Positions 23,031 to 34,646 of a stretch of 64,000 nucleotides of DNA are shown here, piece by piece. The stretch comes from Bisporella sp. PMI_857 (Eukaryota; Ascomycota; Leotiomycetes; Helotiales; Helotiaceae): the NCBI GenBank assembly GCA_021307315.1, contig JAJSPD010000003.1:620001-684000 (forward strand), written 5' to 3'. The translations under genes were made by a program, and so were the position numbers. Every line of letters begins with the position of its first letter. The stretch's first letter is position 1. Below the pieces are notes generated by a model. That model made no database searches and was not told the DNA's origin. It saw only the letters and a list, made by a program, of their open reading frames with translations.

Positions 23031-24641
23031 CTAAGCTCTCATACCCAGCACCGCCAACTTACCCACACTTTCATCCCAGCCAACCACCAAATGACACCTC
23101 AAAAACATCATCCTTTGCTCCAACCACCTAATCTCATCTATGCTCATCTCGCAAACCTCCTTCACGCTCCTTCCCAACAACTCTCCCCAGGCCTTCTCGC
23201 TCCAAAGTAGCTTTCCAGGGGCGATACAAGCCGTTTCGTCCAGGAGAGTGCCTATGATTTTTGGGTTGAGAGAGAGCTTCAGGAGCTTCGAACAGTTGGG
23301 ACATGCAGTTTGAAGGGTGTTCGCGTAGATGGCAACACCACAGCATTGAGTGCACATTAGCATGTTTTGGTAGTGTTTCTTGACGAGGGATAGTTCCATA
23401 ATGATAACGTTAATGTGGCCTGTGAAGACTCGACGAGGCTCTTCTCGGACCCTGTGGGCATTGTTAGCTATTGATAAAGGGATCTGGGAAACGTAATGAC
23501 ATACCATTCATCTACATCCGCTAACTTAAACAAAATAACATTTGCTCCATACTCTGCAGCCTGAACATCCCACACACCTTCCGGAAATGTCTGGTCCATA
23601 CACTCCTTCTTCCCGCGTCCTTCGGCATATCGCCTCAACCACTGCGCATCCCCAAATTGTGGTTCAACATCAACGAAGGTCTCCTTTGTGACGCCTAAAT
23701 CCACCCTGCCTTCATTCCCAGACTTATACCCTGGACTCGATATCAATAATATCGTCTTTCCAGGTTCCCACTCCTTCACAGCCTCAATGAAGTCGTTCCA
23801 CACGGTCCACCGGATCTCGCCTGAATGGTCCATAAGCCAAACCTCCACAAGATCGTTCTCGCTGCCATTGCGGTTAGAAACACGTTTCTTGGCCCCTATG
23901 CTCTTGACACAGACGAGAATCTTCGCGTCTGTGACGCCGTCATGACCACCTCCTATATAGCTGGCGAGCGTCATGAGCCCTGCAAGTGGCTGTTCTTTTC
24001 GATAGCCTAACGGTATCCGGCACGCGCTATCGGTGCTGGTGTTATTATGAATCATGAGATGGTCCGAGGTAACTCGTCCCGGAAAGATGTTTGCGTAGAC
24101 TTCGATCCCTTTGATAACTGCTGCTTCGGTCTTTGAGGGATCGGATATGAACGTTGTCCAGATTGAGAGGAGTTGGCCTACTTTCAATGAATATCGGTTG
24201 CTAGAGAAGTATAGTTTGATCTGTGGGCCGTAGTAACAAATTAGCAAACTTCCACTGTTTAGCTTTATGGAAAGAGCATGGAATTAATACAGAGATAGCG
24301 GCGGTATTATCTCTCAAAGTAACATAATGCCAACCCGCAGCTTTTGGCTGCTTCGGGTTTCGCCCAATGATCGTCGTAGTATTAATAACTCTACCAACAA
24401 ACATGACGGCTTTCGGTCCTGGGACTAGATCCCCAATGCTAACCTCCTCATATTCGCGAGTTGGGTTCCATTCTCTTTTCAATGGGTCAAGTGTTGCTAT
24501 TTCAGCCTCTGTAAAGCCGTCGCCCAGGCGTCTCGGCCCTTGTGCTGACTTGTTTTCCCCTCCTTGTAACTTGACCTCTCTTTGATAGAATGATTGTAGC
24601 GATGGATTCTTGGACTTTGTTGACTTCTTAAAAGACAGCAT
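23031..24641 (-). CDS. RPA1-like OB-fold protein with zinc ribbon (MEIOB/SHLD2-like)
   Basis: Three exons: 24641..24291, 24220..23505 and 23451..23031 (495 residues). An open frame can be extended three codons upstream from a TTG, so the first ATG (24641) is used. The product is rich in beta-strand patterns expected of OB folds: VMFVGRVINTTTIIGRN with WHYVTLRDNTAAISIKLYF, then DAKILVCVKSIGAKKR with VEVWLMDHSGEIRWTVWNDF, then VFTGHINVIIMELS. The third region holds a zinc-ribbon-like CTQC...CPNC, as in the RPA1 C-terminal domain. RPA-like proteins bind single-stranded DNA; relatives with three OB folds include meiotic MEIOB and shieldin SHLD2. Assignment rests on fold-like patterns, not on close family recognition, so a different OB protein remains possible. 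The N-terminus (SFKKSTKSKNPSLQSFY) resembles a short basic/PIP-like segment. Confidence 0.65.
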
Positions 24642-24935
24642 ATCGATCAACGTGAAATGAGAAGGGTGAATTTCTTAACAACCTGTCTTGGAAGGAGAAG
24701 TGTGAACGAGGAATATGAACTGGAAAGAAGATCTAGGAGATTCAATGACACCGAAAATCATACAATTAAAATAAAATTATTCTGAAGCCATATTTTCTGG
24801 TGATGTAGTCTTCGAAATTTGTGGGGGCGACCTACCTACCTAGTTAAGTCAGTCCGTGTAGGAAGGGACAAGTGCTCAGAGCAGAGACGCCGCGTTCAAT
24901 GAAGCAAGATTCTATTAAAAGGTTAACTTTTCCAT
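24642..24935. other. Intergenic
   Basis: This 294 bp gap lies between the OB-fold gene start and the alpha-glucosidase stop. Nothing is seen beyond AT-rich sequence. Confidence 0.6.
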
Positions 24936-27900
24936 CTACTGATTAACACTAATAGTAAAATCCCCAAACGATTTCCCGACCGGGATTATCAAGCTGCCGG
25001 TGCTGTCATTACTCGTCCATCCACTCACACCCTTTCCGTCAATGTCAAATCCCTTGGGCTTTCCGCCGAGCCCCAAGAAGGTAACGCTAGCGATCTTGAC
25101 ACCTGTATCATATCCATACTTGCCCTTGATGCTGAGTCTGCGTCCATCAAATTCAAACTTGACATATGTCGTTCCCTTCTGCACAAGGCTCAATCCATCA
25201 TCCAAGTACAACTCTCCACTCGCTTTCCCATCACTTCCCACTGGTACAATGAGCTCAAAGTCAAGCTTTCGTAGCTCAGCAGTCGTGCTGGCGGACGCTA
25301 CGCGCTGAGGGACAATTACGCCACCGCGGTAGTGCAATGGAATGGATGTGATATCCACATCGTTGATAACGATGTTTGTGCCCTTTCCTTGAATCTTTTT
25401 ATGAGTGTAGTAGTCATAGAAGATATCCTTGGGTAAGTAGACAGAGACACTAGCGGAATTTTCTTCGGTGACTGGCGACACGAGGATAGAGGGACCGTAA
25501 AAGTATTGGAGTTCTAGAGGGAAGGTATTTTTGTCGTTGGGGTAGATGTAGAACACTGAAATGATGAGCGGTTTTCTAATCTTCTAAGTTCTGAGGAGAA
25601 ATTAGTACTTACTAGGATTGATAAGAGGCGTTCCGTCCTGGCTATGCTTATATAATGCCGTATAGATGTAATCCAGCAGTCGATAGCGAATGTCGATCGC
25701 TTTCCTGGCTGACTGCGCTACACTTTCCCACTGGTAGAACTCCTGCCCAATATTTCCATCTCCATTGTGATTACGATAGAAAGGGCTGAAAGCACCAAGG
25801 GAAGCCCAACGGGCGCACAGTTGCTCCGTGGTGTTGTCAGCAAATCCACAAACATCACTACCCACCATCGGGACTTGGTAGATGGCCGTGAAAGCAATCA
25901 TGGTGCGGATGGAAATGCGATAGCCCAACCAGCTGCTGACATTGTCTCCAAGCCATTTACCGACTTTTGTCCCTGCGCCGGCAAACGTTGAGCGAGTGAT
26001 TATGAATGGTCTCTCATCTGGTCTTCTGTTTAACATGGCACCCCGAGAAGCAGTCGACATCACTATATAGGTTAGCTTTGATTTCCACATATTTTCAATA
26101 TATCGTATGCTCACTGGTTCCATAGATATTGTGAGTATCGTATTCGGCGATTTTGTTATAATGAATGACGTCCGTATTCACTGTATGATTAGATATTCCT
26201 CCGCCCGCAGCATTGGCCTCTGTATTATAGGCTGCCTTATTATGAATAGCATATTTGGGGAACAGCAAGTCTCTCCCTGCCAGGCCAAGTTGCTGACCTG
26301 GAGGTGCCTGTCTTACTTCAATTTCAGCGGAATATTCTTTCGATGCAAACACAGGTGCCACAATTCCTCGTTTGGCGCTTCCCGTACATGGAGTTCCGAC
26401 AGGTTGGAAACTGCAGGGAAATCCTGGGAGTGGACGAGGAGGTGTTCGCACAGCCGGTGGCACTGGGGGGAAGCCAACGGCCGCGGCATATGGATCGCTG
26501 CAAGGGAAGTTGCAAGGGAAGTTTGATGGTTCGTTCATATCAATCCACAACCCATCCAAATCAAAGCCAGTTACTGGGTCAAAGAAAGCCTTGAATTCTA
26601 TTTTTGCATTAGCAACTTTTGCCGGGGGTATGAGAAAACTAGACAAATTTACCTTTGTTCCAATATCCTTGAGTATTTGGATGGAACCAGTCAGGGAAGA
26701 CGGAAACACCAGCCCAAACCACACCAAGCCAAAACGATCCATTGTTTCTCTTGAGGAATATGTCATCCTTAGCGCCTTCTAGATATGGCTGGTAGTCTGT
26801 ATATGCCACTGCCGGATCGACCATGACGATTTGACGTTGGTTGTGGTCATGGAGATATTTGTTAATAGCTTGCATCTTCTCGAGAGGGTATCGTTGGGGG
26901 TCAAGAGAGAACACCTATGAAGTTAGACACAATCTTTTGGAGCAGATTGGGGTGGATCCTACTCTTCTACGGTCCATGTAGTCAATATCGGTCCACATCA
27001 CCTCGAGAGGAATCTCGGCCTTCGAATAGTTATAGATCACCTCCGCAACGGCGAAAGCATCCTGATAACCGTATCTGCAATTGTGATAGCCTAGGCCCCA
27101 GTATGGCATCATGGCGGGCAGACCAACAACTTCCGCATACTGTTTTGAGACAGCGATAGGAGAAGGCCCTGCGAGGAAGTAGAAGTCGAGGACGCCTCCA
27201 AGTGTGTTATACTCTAAATATTGCTTCTTTCCGTTTGTATTGTTGACCTTGATATCCATGCCATTTGAGTTGAGAAAGAAAACTCCATGTGTGCCCGTCG
27301 TCCTTTGCTCGAAGTAGACTGGGTGGTTGCCATACAGGTTGGCTCCGGCGGGTATACCGTAACTATCCTGCGACCATAGGGTCCGCACACTCCAGATTTG
27401 TTAGTATCGGGATGCACAAAATTAAAGTGTCTCAACTTCAACGAGATATTGGAGAATTGGGAAGCTCACTAGTCAGTGGTAGTCAGACGGAATGGATCCG
27501 AGTGCTCGCCCAAGCCATACAAATTTGGGTTTTCTGGCAGTGAAGTCCTCAACCTGAGATATTGAGACTCAAAAATGATGTTTGCGGCAGAAGTATCGAA
27601 CAGAACTTCCCCTGTCTTGGTTCTCTCAATCGAGAAAGAGAACGGGGAAGCATTGTATTTGAACTTGAGATTCCCGCTTTTTGAGCTAGACGTTCCGCCA
27701 GGGCGTGGTAGAACAGAGGCGGGGACCTGGTAGACACTATTGGCGGCATCCTGGATCTTGACGTGAATTCGATCATCTACGAGATGGAATCAGCTTTTGT
27801 TTCTGTATAAAATGGAGTAGAGCATAGCTTACCAGTCTGGTACTCAACAGTGAGTGTCAGGCTTTTGAGGTCATCTCCATAAACATTACAAGCTTTCCCG

Positions 27901-28064
27901 GCAAGAGTAAGATCCGCCGTCAAGCTCGACAATGTCGTCTTGATATTCGTGGCTTTATAACCCGGACAAGAAGCCAACGGATCTCCTGCGCGAGGCGCGA
28001 GTACGCTCGCTGCGGCAGTGGCAGAGATGGCCGTTGTCAACAACCAGGAAAGTATAGGTACCAT
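24936..28064 (-). CDS. Secreted alpha-glucosidase, glycoside hydrolase family 31
   Basis: Seven exons: 28064..27833, 27776..27470, 27389..26963, 26914..26653, 26597..26115, 26062..25613 and 25555..24936 (926 residues). The first ATG is at 28064; a TTG just upstream extends the open frame but is not a start. A signal peptide is visible ([20 protein letters not shown]). Blocks in order: [46 protein letters not shown], the nucleophile block [13 protein letters not shown] (Asp about 429), [14 protein letters not shown], the acid/base region [10 protein letters not shown], and SPFYRNHN. These define GH31, which releases glucose from maltose, maltooligosaccharides or starch outside the cell. All six introns were placed by frame and family continuity; two donors (GTAGGA and one in AGTGAGC context) are weaker. 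Substrate range is not predictable. Confidence 0.94.
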
Positions 28065-29343
28065 CTTGATAAAGACCAAAAAGTTGGGATAGTATCGTAC
28101 AGGTGGCCCAAGGCTGGATACTTATAATTATTTTTGTGCCCCTCCAATTTCATCCCAACCCATGACGAGCATGACGAGATGAGCTGCAGGTTCCCATTTT
28201 CCATGGTTCATGACCTTGTCGGTGTTCCCTCGAGATGCAAACTCCTCGACTGAGATCCTTTTGTGGAGCACCGCATTTGCCAAGACTGATATTATATCGA
28301 CAAACCGTATGGCTCCCGAAGCACTCTTGTCTTTTACCCGTGGCTCTTTTTGGTAGGTGCGAATAAACATATTTTGGGGCATAAAGAGGCCGGAATGAAG
28401 ACCTACAAAACTTTCCCTATGACGCTCTTCCTACAGTAAGCTTGCATTGCCACTGTAACGGTCCAACAGCTCCAGTAAGCTTTCAGTGTAACGGCCCGAC
28501 TTGCGGGGTAGCTACCCCAGCTTCTCCCGTCGTTCAAGGGGCAGCTTTCGCATTGGCCTATCATAACAGCCTCCAAACCGAAAAGTATCACGTGAACATG
28601 CACGAATAGCTTCATATTACTGGACTGAGATCTGCTGGCCCGAGGGTTAGATTTTTTCTAGCCCGCATTCCCATGCCAGGTCGCTAAGCAACACTGTATG
28701 CAGCTCCCATATCAAGCATCGATTGCCCGAGCTACTTGGCTAGAAAATTTCGAGGAAAATAGACACAAAATAAAAAGCGAGAATCAACGCGAAAGAAAAC
28801 GCGAGACGGGCCAGCCAAAACATGGTTTGGCGATATTTGAATTGGACGGGGGCGGACTAAGATGCATACTTCCTGGCTGAGCTTTCCGCATTATGTATTG
28901 CTCAGAATCTCTTCTGACTGGAGGCTGACAGCCTACATCTTTCTTAAGGTTATGAAGAGGCGATGCTTTTTGATGTTTTTGTGGTGAGTGCCTGCATCTG
29001 CATACTTGTACAACCCTATTTCGGGCCGAGAGAATGACCGACAATTCTATCTGCCAACTGGTAGCGAGCCATATTACGGAAGTAAACATTCCTCATCTGC
29101 AAGGCAATGTTTACCAGCTGAATACTCGATACTAAGGAGACCACAAGGCCAATTGGCTAGGGAGAACATACCACGGGTTCGATCTATACATTATGTAACT
29201 ATGGTAGCTGTATGCCAGGCTGATATATGGTACAAATGGTTCCTCCCAAGCGCCTTAATTTTTATTTCCAAATGCCAAACTCCATTGCTCAAATGTAACT
29301 TGTAGATACCTACAGGTCCGGAAGGATGAAGGTCCGATTATAA
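28065..29343. other. Intergenic upstream of the alpha-glucosidase
   Basis: About 1.3 kb without a supported gene. An ATG-initiated frame at 28128..28382 (84 residues) shows no recognisable domain. A GGGTTCGATC stretch near 29176 was checked as a tRNA B-box without success. Confidence 0.5.
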
Positions 29344-31701
29344 TCAGTGCTCGGGAGGTGGCATAGCCACATCTTTGATAGGTTGGAGAAGCATTGGTGG
29401 TAAGCAAGCTCTCCCGTGGCTCTTTTCCCACTGTTCGTTCGTTAGCGTAATATATCTCCAAGCAAAGGGGTCTTCACAAACCTCTGTACCCCCAGTTCCG
29501 CCATATTCCCACCCCAGCCAGTTGTTATACAGCCGCGTTGGTGCATTGGCCTGGACGAACCATGTGCTCCCAGCGAATCTTCCTTCTCTTGCCTTGCTAA
29601 ATGGGCTTTCCTCGGTGCTTCCACTCACACCTTTAGGTCCAGGATTAAACCATTTGTCCAATTTCTTTCCACTCCACTGTCGATCAAAGAATATTGGTAT
29701 GGGAGCGTAAACTGCTTTCAATCCATGAAGTAACGAGACGGTCTGTGGTGCCATCTCAGCGCCCAGAAAATTTCCATTCTTGTTTTCTTGATGCATCGCC
29801 TCAAGTAAAGTCCGACTCACCCGGGCTTGTGTTCCAATGCTGGCTCGTCGTGGGGTTTCTCTGGTTCCCTTGTATCCAAAAACGTCGTCTTTATCAGGCC
29901 ATGTTGTGCCAACGGGATTGAAAATAGGTGCGAGAGAAATGTAGTCTGCTTCGTCTCCTACACCCCATTTGTAGTTGTCTTCCTTGAACGAAGGCAATGG
30001 AGGTTTTGGCCCAACAGGTTTCACGCCTTCAATAGAAACCGCTCCCCATACTACTTCTGAGCCAGAAGCTGCTTCAACTGTCTTGCGGAATTTGGAGTCG
30101 TAATAATCAGCATGAAGCGAGGGAATATAGAATCTCTCGTTGCGTTCCCATAGTCCCTTTCTCGGTTGTTTCTTTGCAAATATAGCAAGTCTCTCTAGTA
30201 GATTGTAATGATGGCCTGTATATCTGGTGTCGAGTTCCCAGTTCCAGAAAAACTCGAATTCGGGGTTCTCAAGGGCGAAATTTTGAAGAGGCTGCCATTG
30301 GGACTTATTAACATTTCCCACTAGTGCTTGAGCCTTCGGATATAATTCCTTGTTTATTTTCTCGTCCCAAAGGACTGTCATGTTCCAAAACTCTTTTGGA
30401 ACATTGTCCTGGATAACCTGCTGGTGTACGGTAGCATTCGTCCAGATAGGGAGATCCTCTTCGACTCCAACTAACAGATATACTTGATATTCTCCTCCAC
30501 TTCGCAGTGATAGTTCGGTGACTAAGGCACGAATATTCTGCTTATCGTTCTCAGTATAGTTCCTCCTAGACCAAGATCGCACGAGAACAGCAGTTCGAGA
30601 TTTTGGTTTTATATCATTCTGAGGAAGTCCATGCAGACCTTGCTTTCGTGCCTCGGCTTCATCAGTAATTGTTCCATTGGAGATCGGCACTGTTCCATTC
30701 TGGCCCTCTGCTCCTCTAGCCTTCAGACTGCCACTAGCGGATTGTGGGGGGTTTGATTTGGAAACAGTAATATCGTCCTTTATCGGGAGCTTTTGCTCGA
30801 GCTGCACATATCGATCGGCGTTTCTCGCCACACAATACTCTTGTAATCGCCCCCAGTTTACAGAATCCCAATCAATTTTCTTTGGCACGCGCTTCGCGTG
30901 TGCTGGAATTTGTGCCGCTTCACCTTCTGTATACCCATACGCGCCTAGACGAGACTCACGTTCAAAGCATAGATTACTGTCGATTCCCAGCGGAACATAG
31001 GAGCCTATCGGTGGGTTTTCAAACCCCTTAGGACGGCCGGAGAAGACCAACACTTCTCGTACCTCTCCATCTGGCCCATCACACGGCACATATGTACCCT
31101 TGTTGGTAGAATTCCAAGCCTTATCATTGTAATCTGGATAGGGGTTATAGGTATAAGGAGGCTCATCGTTGTATGACGTCCAAGATTCGGTGGGTGTTAG
31201 CATTGCATTTGCAAAGCCTGCGTGGTTGCCAACTCCGATCAAGTCCTTTAACGAGGTGCCAAAAATTTTGTTTGCACTCCTTTCCCTAAAATATCTGTAA
31301 GTAATTGACGAGTTCAATATTGGCAAACTGATGCAGAGAATAACATACTGTCCCAACTCATCCGATTCTTTGAAGAATTGCTCCTGCGTGATAACATCAC
31401 TTGGTTCTGCGGCTTTTGTGGCTGCTGGCTTTGCACTTGCAATGCTACTGCTCAAAGGCCAGGAGTCAATCGAAGGCGTTGGTTTTGGCAGCTCCTTTGT
31501 CAACGCAATTAGCAGATTAGGCTGTCCCTCGTCGTGCAATAAATTGCTCTGCCCTCCAGTTCCATGTTTGCCAGCCGCAGATCCAGCACCAGGCAGTATT
31601 TCTACCACATGCGAATCCTCATTCGTTGAAAATGGGAAGATGAAATAGAAAAAGACAAGTGCGAATGCAACTACGATACTGGTGCGGAACCGGGGAGGCA
31701 T
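29344..31701 (-). CDS. DUF3405 family type II membrane protein
   Basis: Two exons: 31701..31349 and 31294..29344 (767 residues). An uninterrupted frame spans the whole locus, but the 54 bp segment 31295..31348 has GTATGT...TTACAG ends and adds 18 odd residues; removing it restores ELGQYFRERSANKIF. The open frame begins at a GTG two codons upstream; the first ATG is at 31701. A short cytosolic start is followed by one anchor (TSIVVAFALVFFYFIFPF, about residues 9 to 26), then a Ser/Thr/Pro stem and a large globular domain (WDSVNWGRLQEYCVARN; RTAVLVRSWSRRNYTENDKQNIRALVTELS; WELDTRYTGHHYNLLERLA; EADYISLAPIFNP). This is the architecture of a Golgi glycosyltransferase-like enzyme. DUF3405 is widespread in filamentous fungi with no established activity. 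Location is inferred from topology. Confidence 0.85.
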   Translation of the reverse strand: MPPRFRTSIVVAFALVFFYFIFPFSTNEDSHVVEILPGAGSAAGKHGTGGQSNLLHDEGQPNLLIALTKELPKPTPSIDSWPLSSSIASAKPAATKAAEPSDVITQEQFFKESDELGQYVILCISLPILNSSITYRYFRERSANKIFGTSLKDLIGVGNHAGFANAMLTPTESWTSYNDEPPYTYNPYPDYNDKAWNSTNKGTYVPCDGPDGEVREVLVFSGRPKGFENPPIGSYVPLGIDSNLCFERESRLGAYGYTEGEAAQIPAHAKRVPKKIDWDSVNWGRLQEYCVARNADRYVQLEQKLPIKDDITVSKSNPPQSASGSLKARGAEGQNGTVPISNGTITDEAEARKQGLHGLPQNDIKPKSRTAVLVRSWSRRNYTENDKQNIRALVTELSLRSGGEYQVYLLVGVEEDLPIWTNATVHQQVIQDNVPKEFWNMTVLWDEKINKELYPKAQALVGNVNKSQWQPLQNFALENPEFEFFWNWELDTRYTGHHYNLLERLAIFAKKQPRKGLWERNERFYIPSLHADYYDSKFRKTVEAASGSEVVWGAVSIEGVKPVGPKPPLPSFKEDNYKWGVGDEADYISLAPIFNPVGTTWPDKDDVFGYKGTRETPRRASIGTQARVSRTLLEAMHQENKNGNFLGAEMAPQTVSLLHGLKAVYAPIPIFFDRQWSGKKLDKWFNPGPKGVSGSTEESPFSKAREGRFAGSTWFVQANAPTRLYNNWLGWEYGGTGGTEVCEDPFAWRYITLTNEQWEKSHGRACLPPMLLQPIKDVAMPPPEH

Positions 31702-32511
31702 GCTCACGAAAGATTACTTCATGTGGTTCAGTTCAGTTCAGGAATGTAAAAGGGAGAGTTCTCGTGAAAGACGCGAGGTTCGGGACGGAATGGCTTTTCA
31801 GCTGCCTGGCCTTGGCATGAATATTCAGGGGAGCGAAGAGAAATTGAATTAGAAAGCACTGAAATCTGTGTTTTCGACCTCTTAAGTATACAAATACTTA
31901 GGTAGAGCAACATTGATTCCTTTCCTTTGTGCTACATTTGTAACGTGCTGGTATTCTTGTTGAAGCAAGATATATTTTATTAGCAATGGTCTCTTCAAGG
32001 TTCGTCCAAACCTCAGGGGTAGGCAGGTTGATTAAGCGGGGCGATCTACAACGTGCAGACAAAGAACTTATAAGAGAAGTACTCGAATGTCGATCAAGGT
32101 ACTTATCTTTAGACATAAATAAAGTAATGACCTTATGTCTAGGGCCTCCTTGGGGTGATCATTGCGATACGCCAGCCGTATTCAGAAACATCAAGACGCC
32201 ACAGCGGATTTGTGAATCGTTCGGTTGATGCGACGGACAGGGCATCAAACAGACAGGCACAGCAAGATTGGGAAACAAACTATGTATAGTACGTATCCAA
32301 ACTATATATACACATTATATTACTATTGTATCATGCAGCTATATGCTTTAGTGAGGGTATCCCAAAATGAATGAAATCAGATCATGCTCTGCATGCCCAT
32401 GCTAAACGGAAGGGTATAAATTGACCACGCCGGGTCGTTAAATCCCGAAGAAAACCAGACTTGCGCTGTACACTTTATCGTGCTTTATACATCGAAGATC
32501 ATAGATCTCGT
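31702..32511. other. Intergenic upstream of the DUF3405 gene
   Basis: No gene is supported. Overlapping frames at 31898..32116 and 31986..32228 on opposite strands are shadows of each other. Confidence 0.55.
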
Positions 32512-34646
32512 TCACATCATCATCAATCGAGTCGTCCTTCTCTCCATTCTACTCGTGCCGCCTGTAGGACCGAGAAACCTCCGTTGCTTCTGAGCGCGCT
32601 GAAACGCGTCTCTTTCGCAGTAGACTTGGCCATCCATCTCAAAGTAGTCGTGCCTGAGAGTCCGCTTGCAGTCTGCGCAAGTCAGGCACCTTGGGTGGAA
32701 CTTCTCCTTCTTCTCGCTCTCTAGATATTGTCCCTCTATTCCCTTGTCGCAAGTACGACATACGCTTCCGTTCAGTTTATGATAGTGCCTTTCACAATAT
32801 GGTGCATCGTCGATCACGTAAAATGTTGAAGTCTGGAAAGGCTCCAAGCAGGTGGTGCAAGCAAAGCACTCCTTGTGGTAGCGCCCGGTCAGTCGTCCGT
32901 CTGCTGACGAAATTGATTTTCCGGTAATTGGCTTGGTGCATCCCTTGCAGTTGCCTTTCGAAGCAGGTCGGCGACCATTGACGGGTCTTTGTGGACTTGT
33001 ATGTGGAGGTGTTCCTAATGTCTGCTGCGGTGTCTGGGTACGTGGAGGCAGTGGAGACAAGCGACCCTCTTGGATGGCAGGATCCATGGGAGACTCTGGA
33101 GAGAGGAATGCCGGTGCGAGAGTTCGTGGAGGAGCCATTCCCCTTGCGAATTGCTCTTTGGCTTGTTTTGGCGGTGAGTTGGAGAAGGTCTCCTTTGGCT
33201 GAAGGTCTGCTAGCGAAGACTGAACCTCAGACATCAAGTGGTCGATTTTATTGGATGCACTTGAATTGCCCCTCCGCAATTCAGGCCGAGCTGATAGCGG
33301 AGGGCTAGATCTGGAACTCGTTTTGCTCATTTCGCTATAAGCTGAACCATCTGATGACTGTGATCCTGAGGGGGTGTGGTATGGGTTACCGATTCCAAAT
33401 TCTGCTGCTAAATCCACGTTACTCGGTACAGGTGGCGCATCCTCCAATCGAGAATCTGACCTATCATTCCTGGGCCTTAACAAGCTTGTGCCTCGTGGAG
33501 GAAGTGGCCTCGAAAGATCGGGGCCGACAGAAGGCTTCCTGTGCGACAAATCATTAATACTTGGCCGTCTTCCGGAGGTCTCGTTCGATGGTCTTCGCAT
33601 CCTGGTGTCAGGCTCTGAGGGCCTTCGGTATGAAGGGCTTTCGCTTCGCAACGGGAATGTTTGCGACCTGTCCTCTGGCCGTAAGAATTCTGGCCTACCG
33701 TCATCGTCTGGAGTTCGTCCTCCGAATCCGCCATACGTCTCCTTCGTAGGAGCTTTGGGTAGTCCTGCCCTTGAACCTTTCGAGCTAGAATTCCTGGTGT
33801 GCCCGGATGATGTGTTCGGTCGCATGATATCTCCACCTATATCCGCCATTCTGCTGGCTGGATATCCATCTTTCATGCTTTTTTGTCTTTCGTGAACTCT
33901 TCGACCAGATTGGCCATCAGCGTTTCTTCGTCCATTTACGTCGAAAGGCCCAGGCGCGATCGTGTTCATTCTCTTCAGGAGCGGTCCCTCGGATACATTC
34001 CTTGGGCTAAGCGGCGCAAACATCGCATCGTTCTTTGCTAAACCACCGTAGCCACCTTCGCGAGCAGAAAGCTGTGGTGTCACGGGCCTTGCTGCTGTCG
34101 TGGGAAAGGGTGGGAAAGCGCAGTCAAGGTTCGATGAAAGCATCTCGGGAGACGGAGGGTGATTGATAGTCGGTGCAGTTGCACTGCGCTGCGGACCAGT
34201 AAGCTTTCCAAAAGGAGATTGTGCTTTATCATTGAAGGAAAGTGGAGAATTGCTTCTAGATGGCGACATGCTAACTGGGGTGAGTTGATCCTGTCTTAGA
34301 AATGGTCGATCTATAAAATGTCAATACATGTTATCTACTGTTTATATCTTAGTATACTTACTTGCAGCTGATGTATCAACCCGGGGAGGCATTGCACGTG
34401 CCGGCTTCAAATTCCCATGGCTACTTGATGAATTTTGTGTACTTGGTATGTTGTTGAAGTTGCCGTATGATTCTGGTGACGAAGACACTTTACATACTAA
34501 ATCAGTGCTGTTGACATTCATTTGCTGCTCGACTTACGCTGACTAGCGCCACCACATATGTGATCACCCATATTTTCTATTGCTATATCTCGAGAGCATT
34601 GCGAACATTTTATCGTAGGCAACATGCTACCTCTATAGTCCGCCAT
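32512..34646 (-). CDS. Paxillin-like LIM-domain protein
   Basis: Three exons: 34646..34538, 34496..34362 and 34310..32512 (680 residues). The N-terminus has a short Cys/His motif (KCSQCSRDIAIENMGDHICGG) that could bind one zinc. A long, disordered, Ser/Pro/Arg-rich middle (about residues 80 to 530) follows. At the C-terminus come two tandem LIM domains: CKGCTKPITG...HKECFACTTC...YCERHYHK, and CRTCDKGIEG...HPRCLTCADC...YCERD. Yeast and fission-yeast Pxl1 have the same plan (disordered N-terminus, C-terminal LIM pair) and act at polarised growth sites and the cytokinetic ring. That role is inferred. The first two exons are separated by 41 bp and 51 bp introns and are invisible in any single frame. 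Confidence 0.86.

Noticed and set aside
28128..28382. 84-codon ATG-initiated minus-strand frame
   Set aside because: No family resemblance and no splice partners; may be chance in a promoter region.
29165..29190. GGGTTCGATC stretch, possible tRNA B-box
   Set aside because: No cloverleaf could be drawn with the flanking sequence.
33374..33895. 173-codon plus-strand frame inside the LIM gene
   Set aside because: Antisense shadow of the low-complexity Ser/Arg-rich region.
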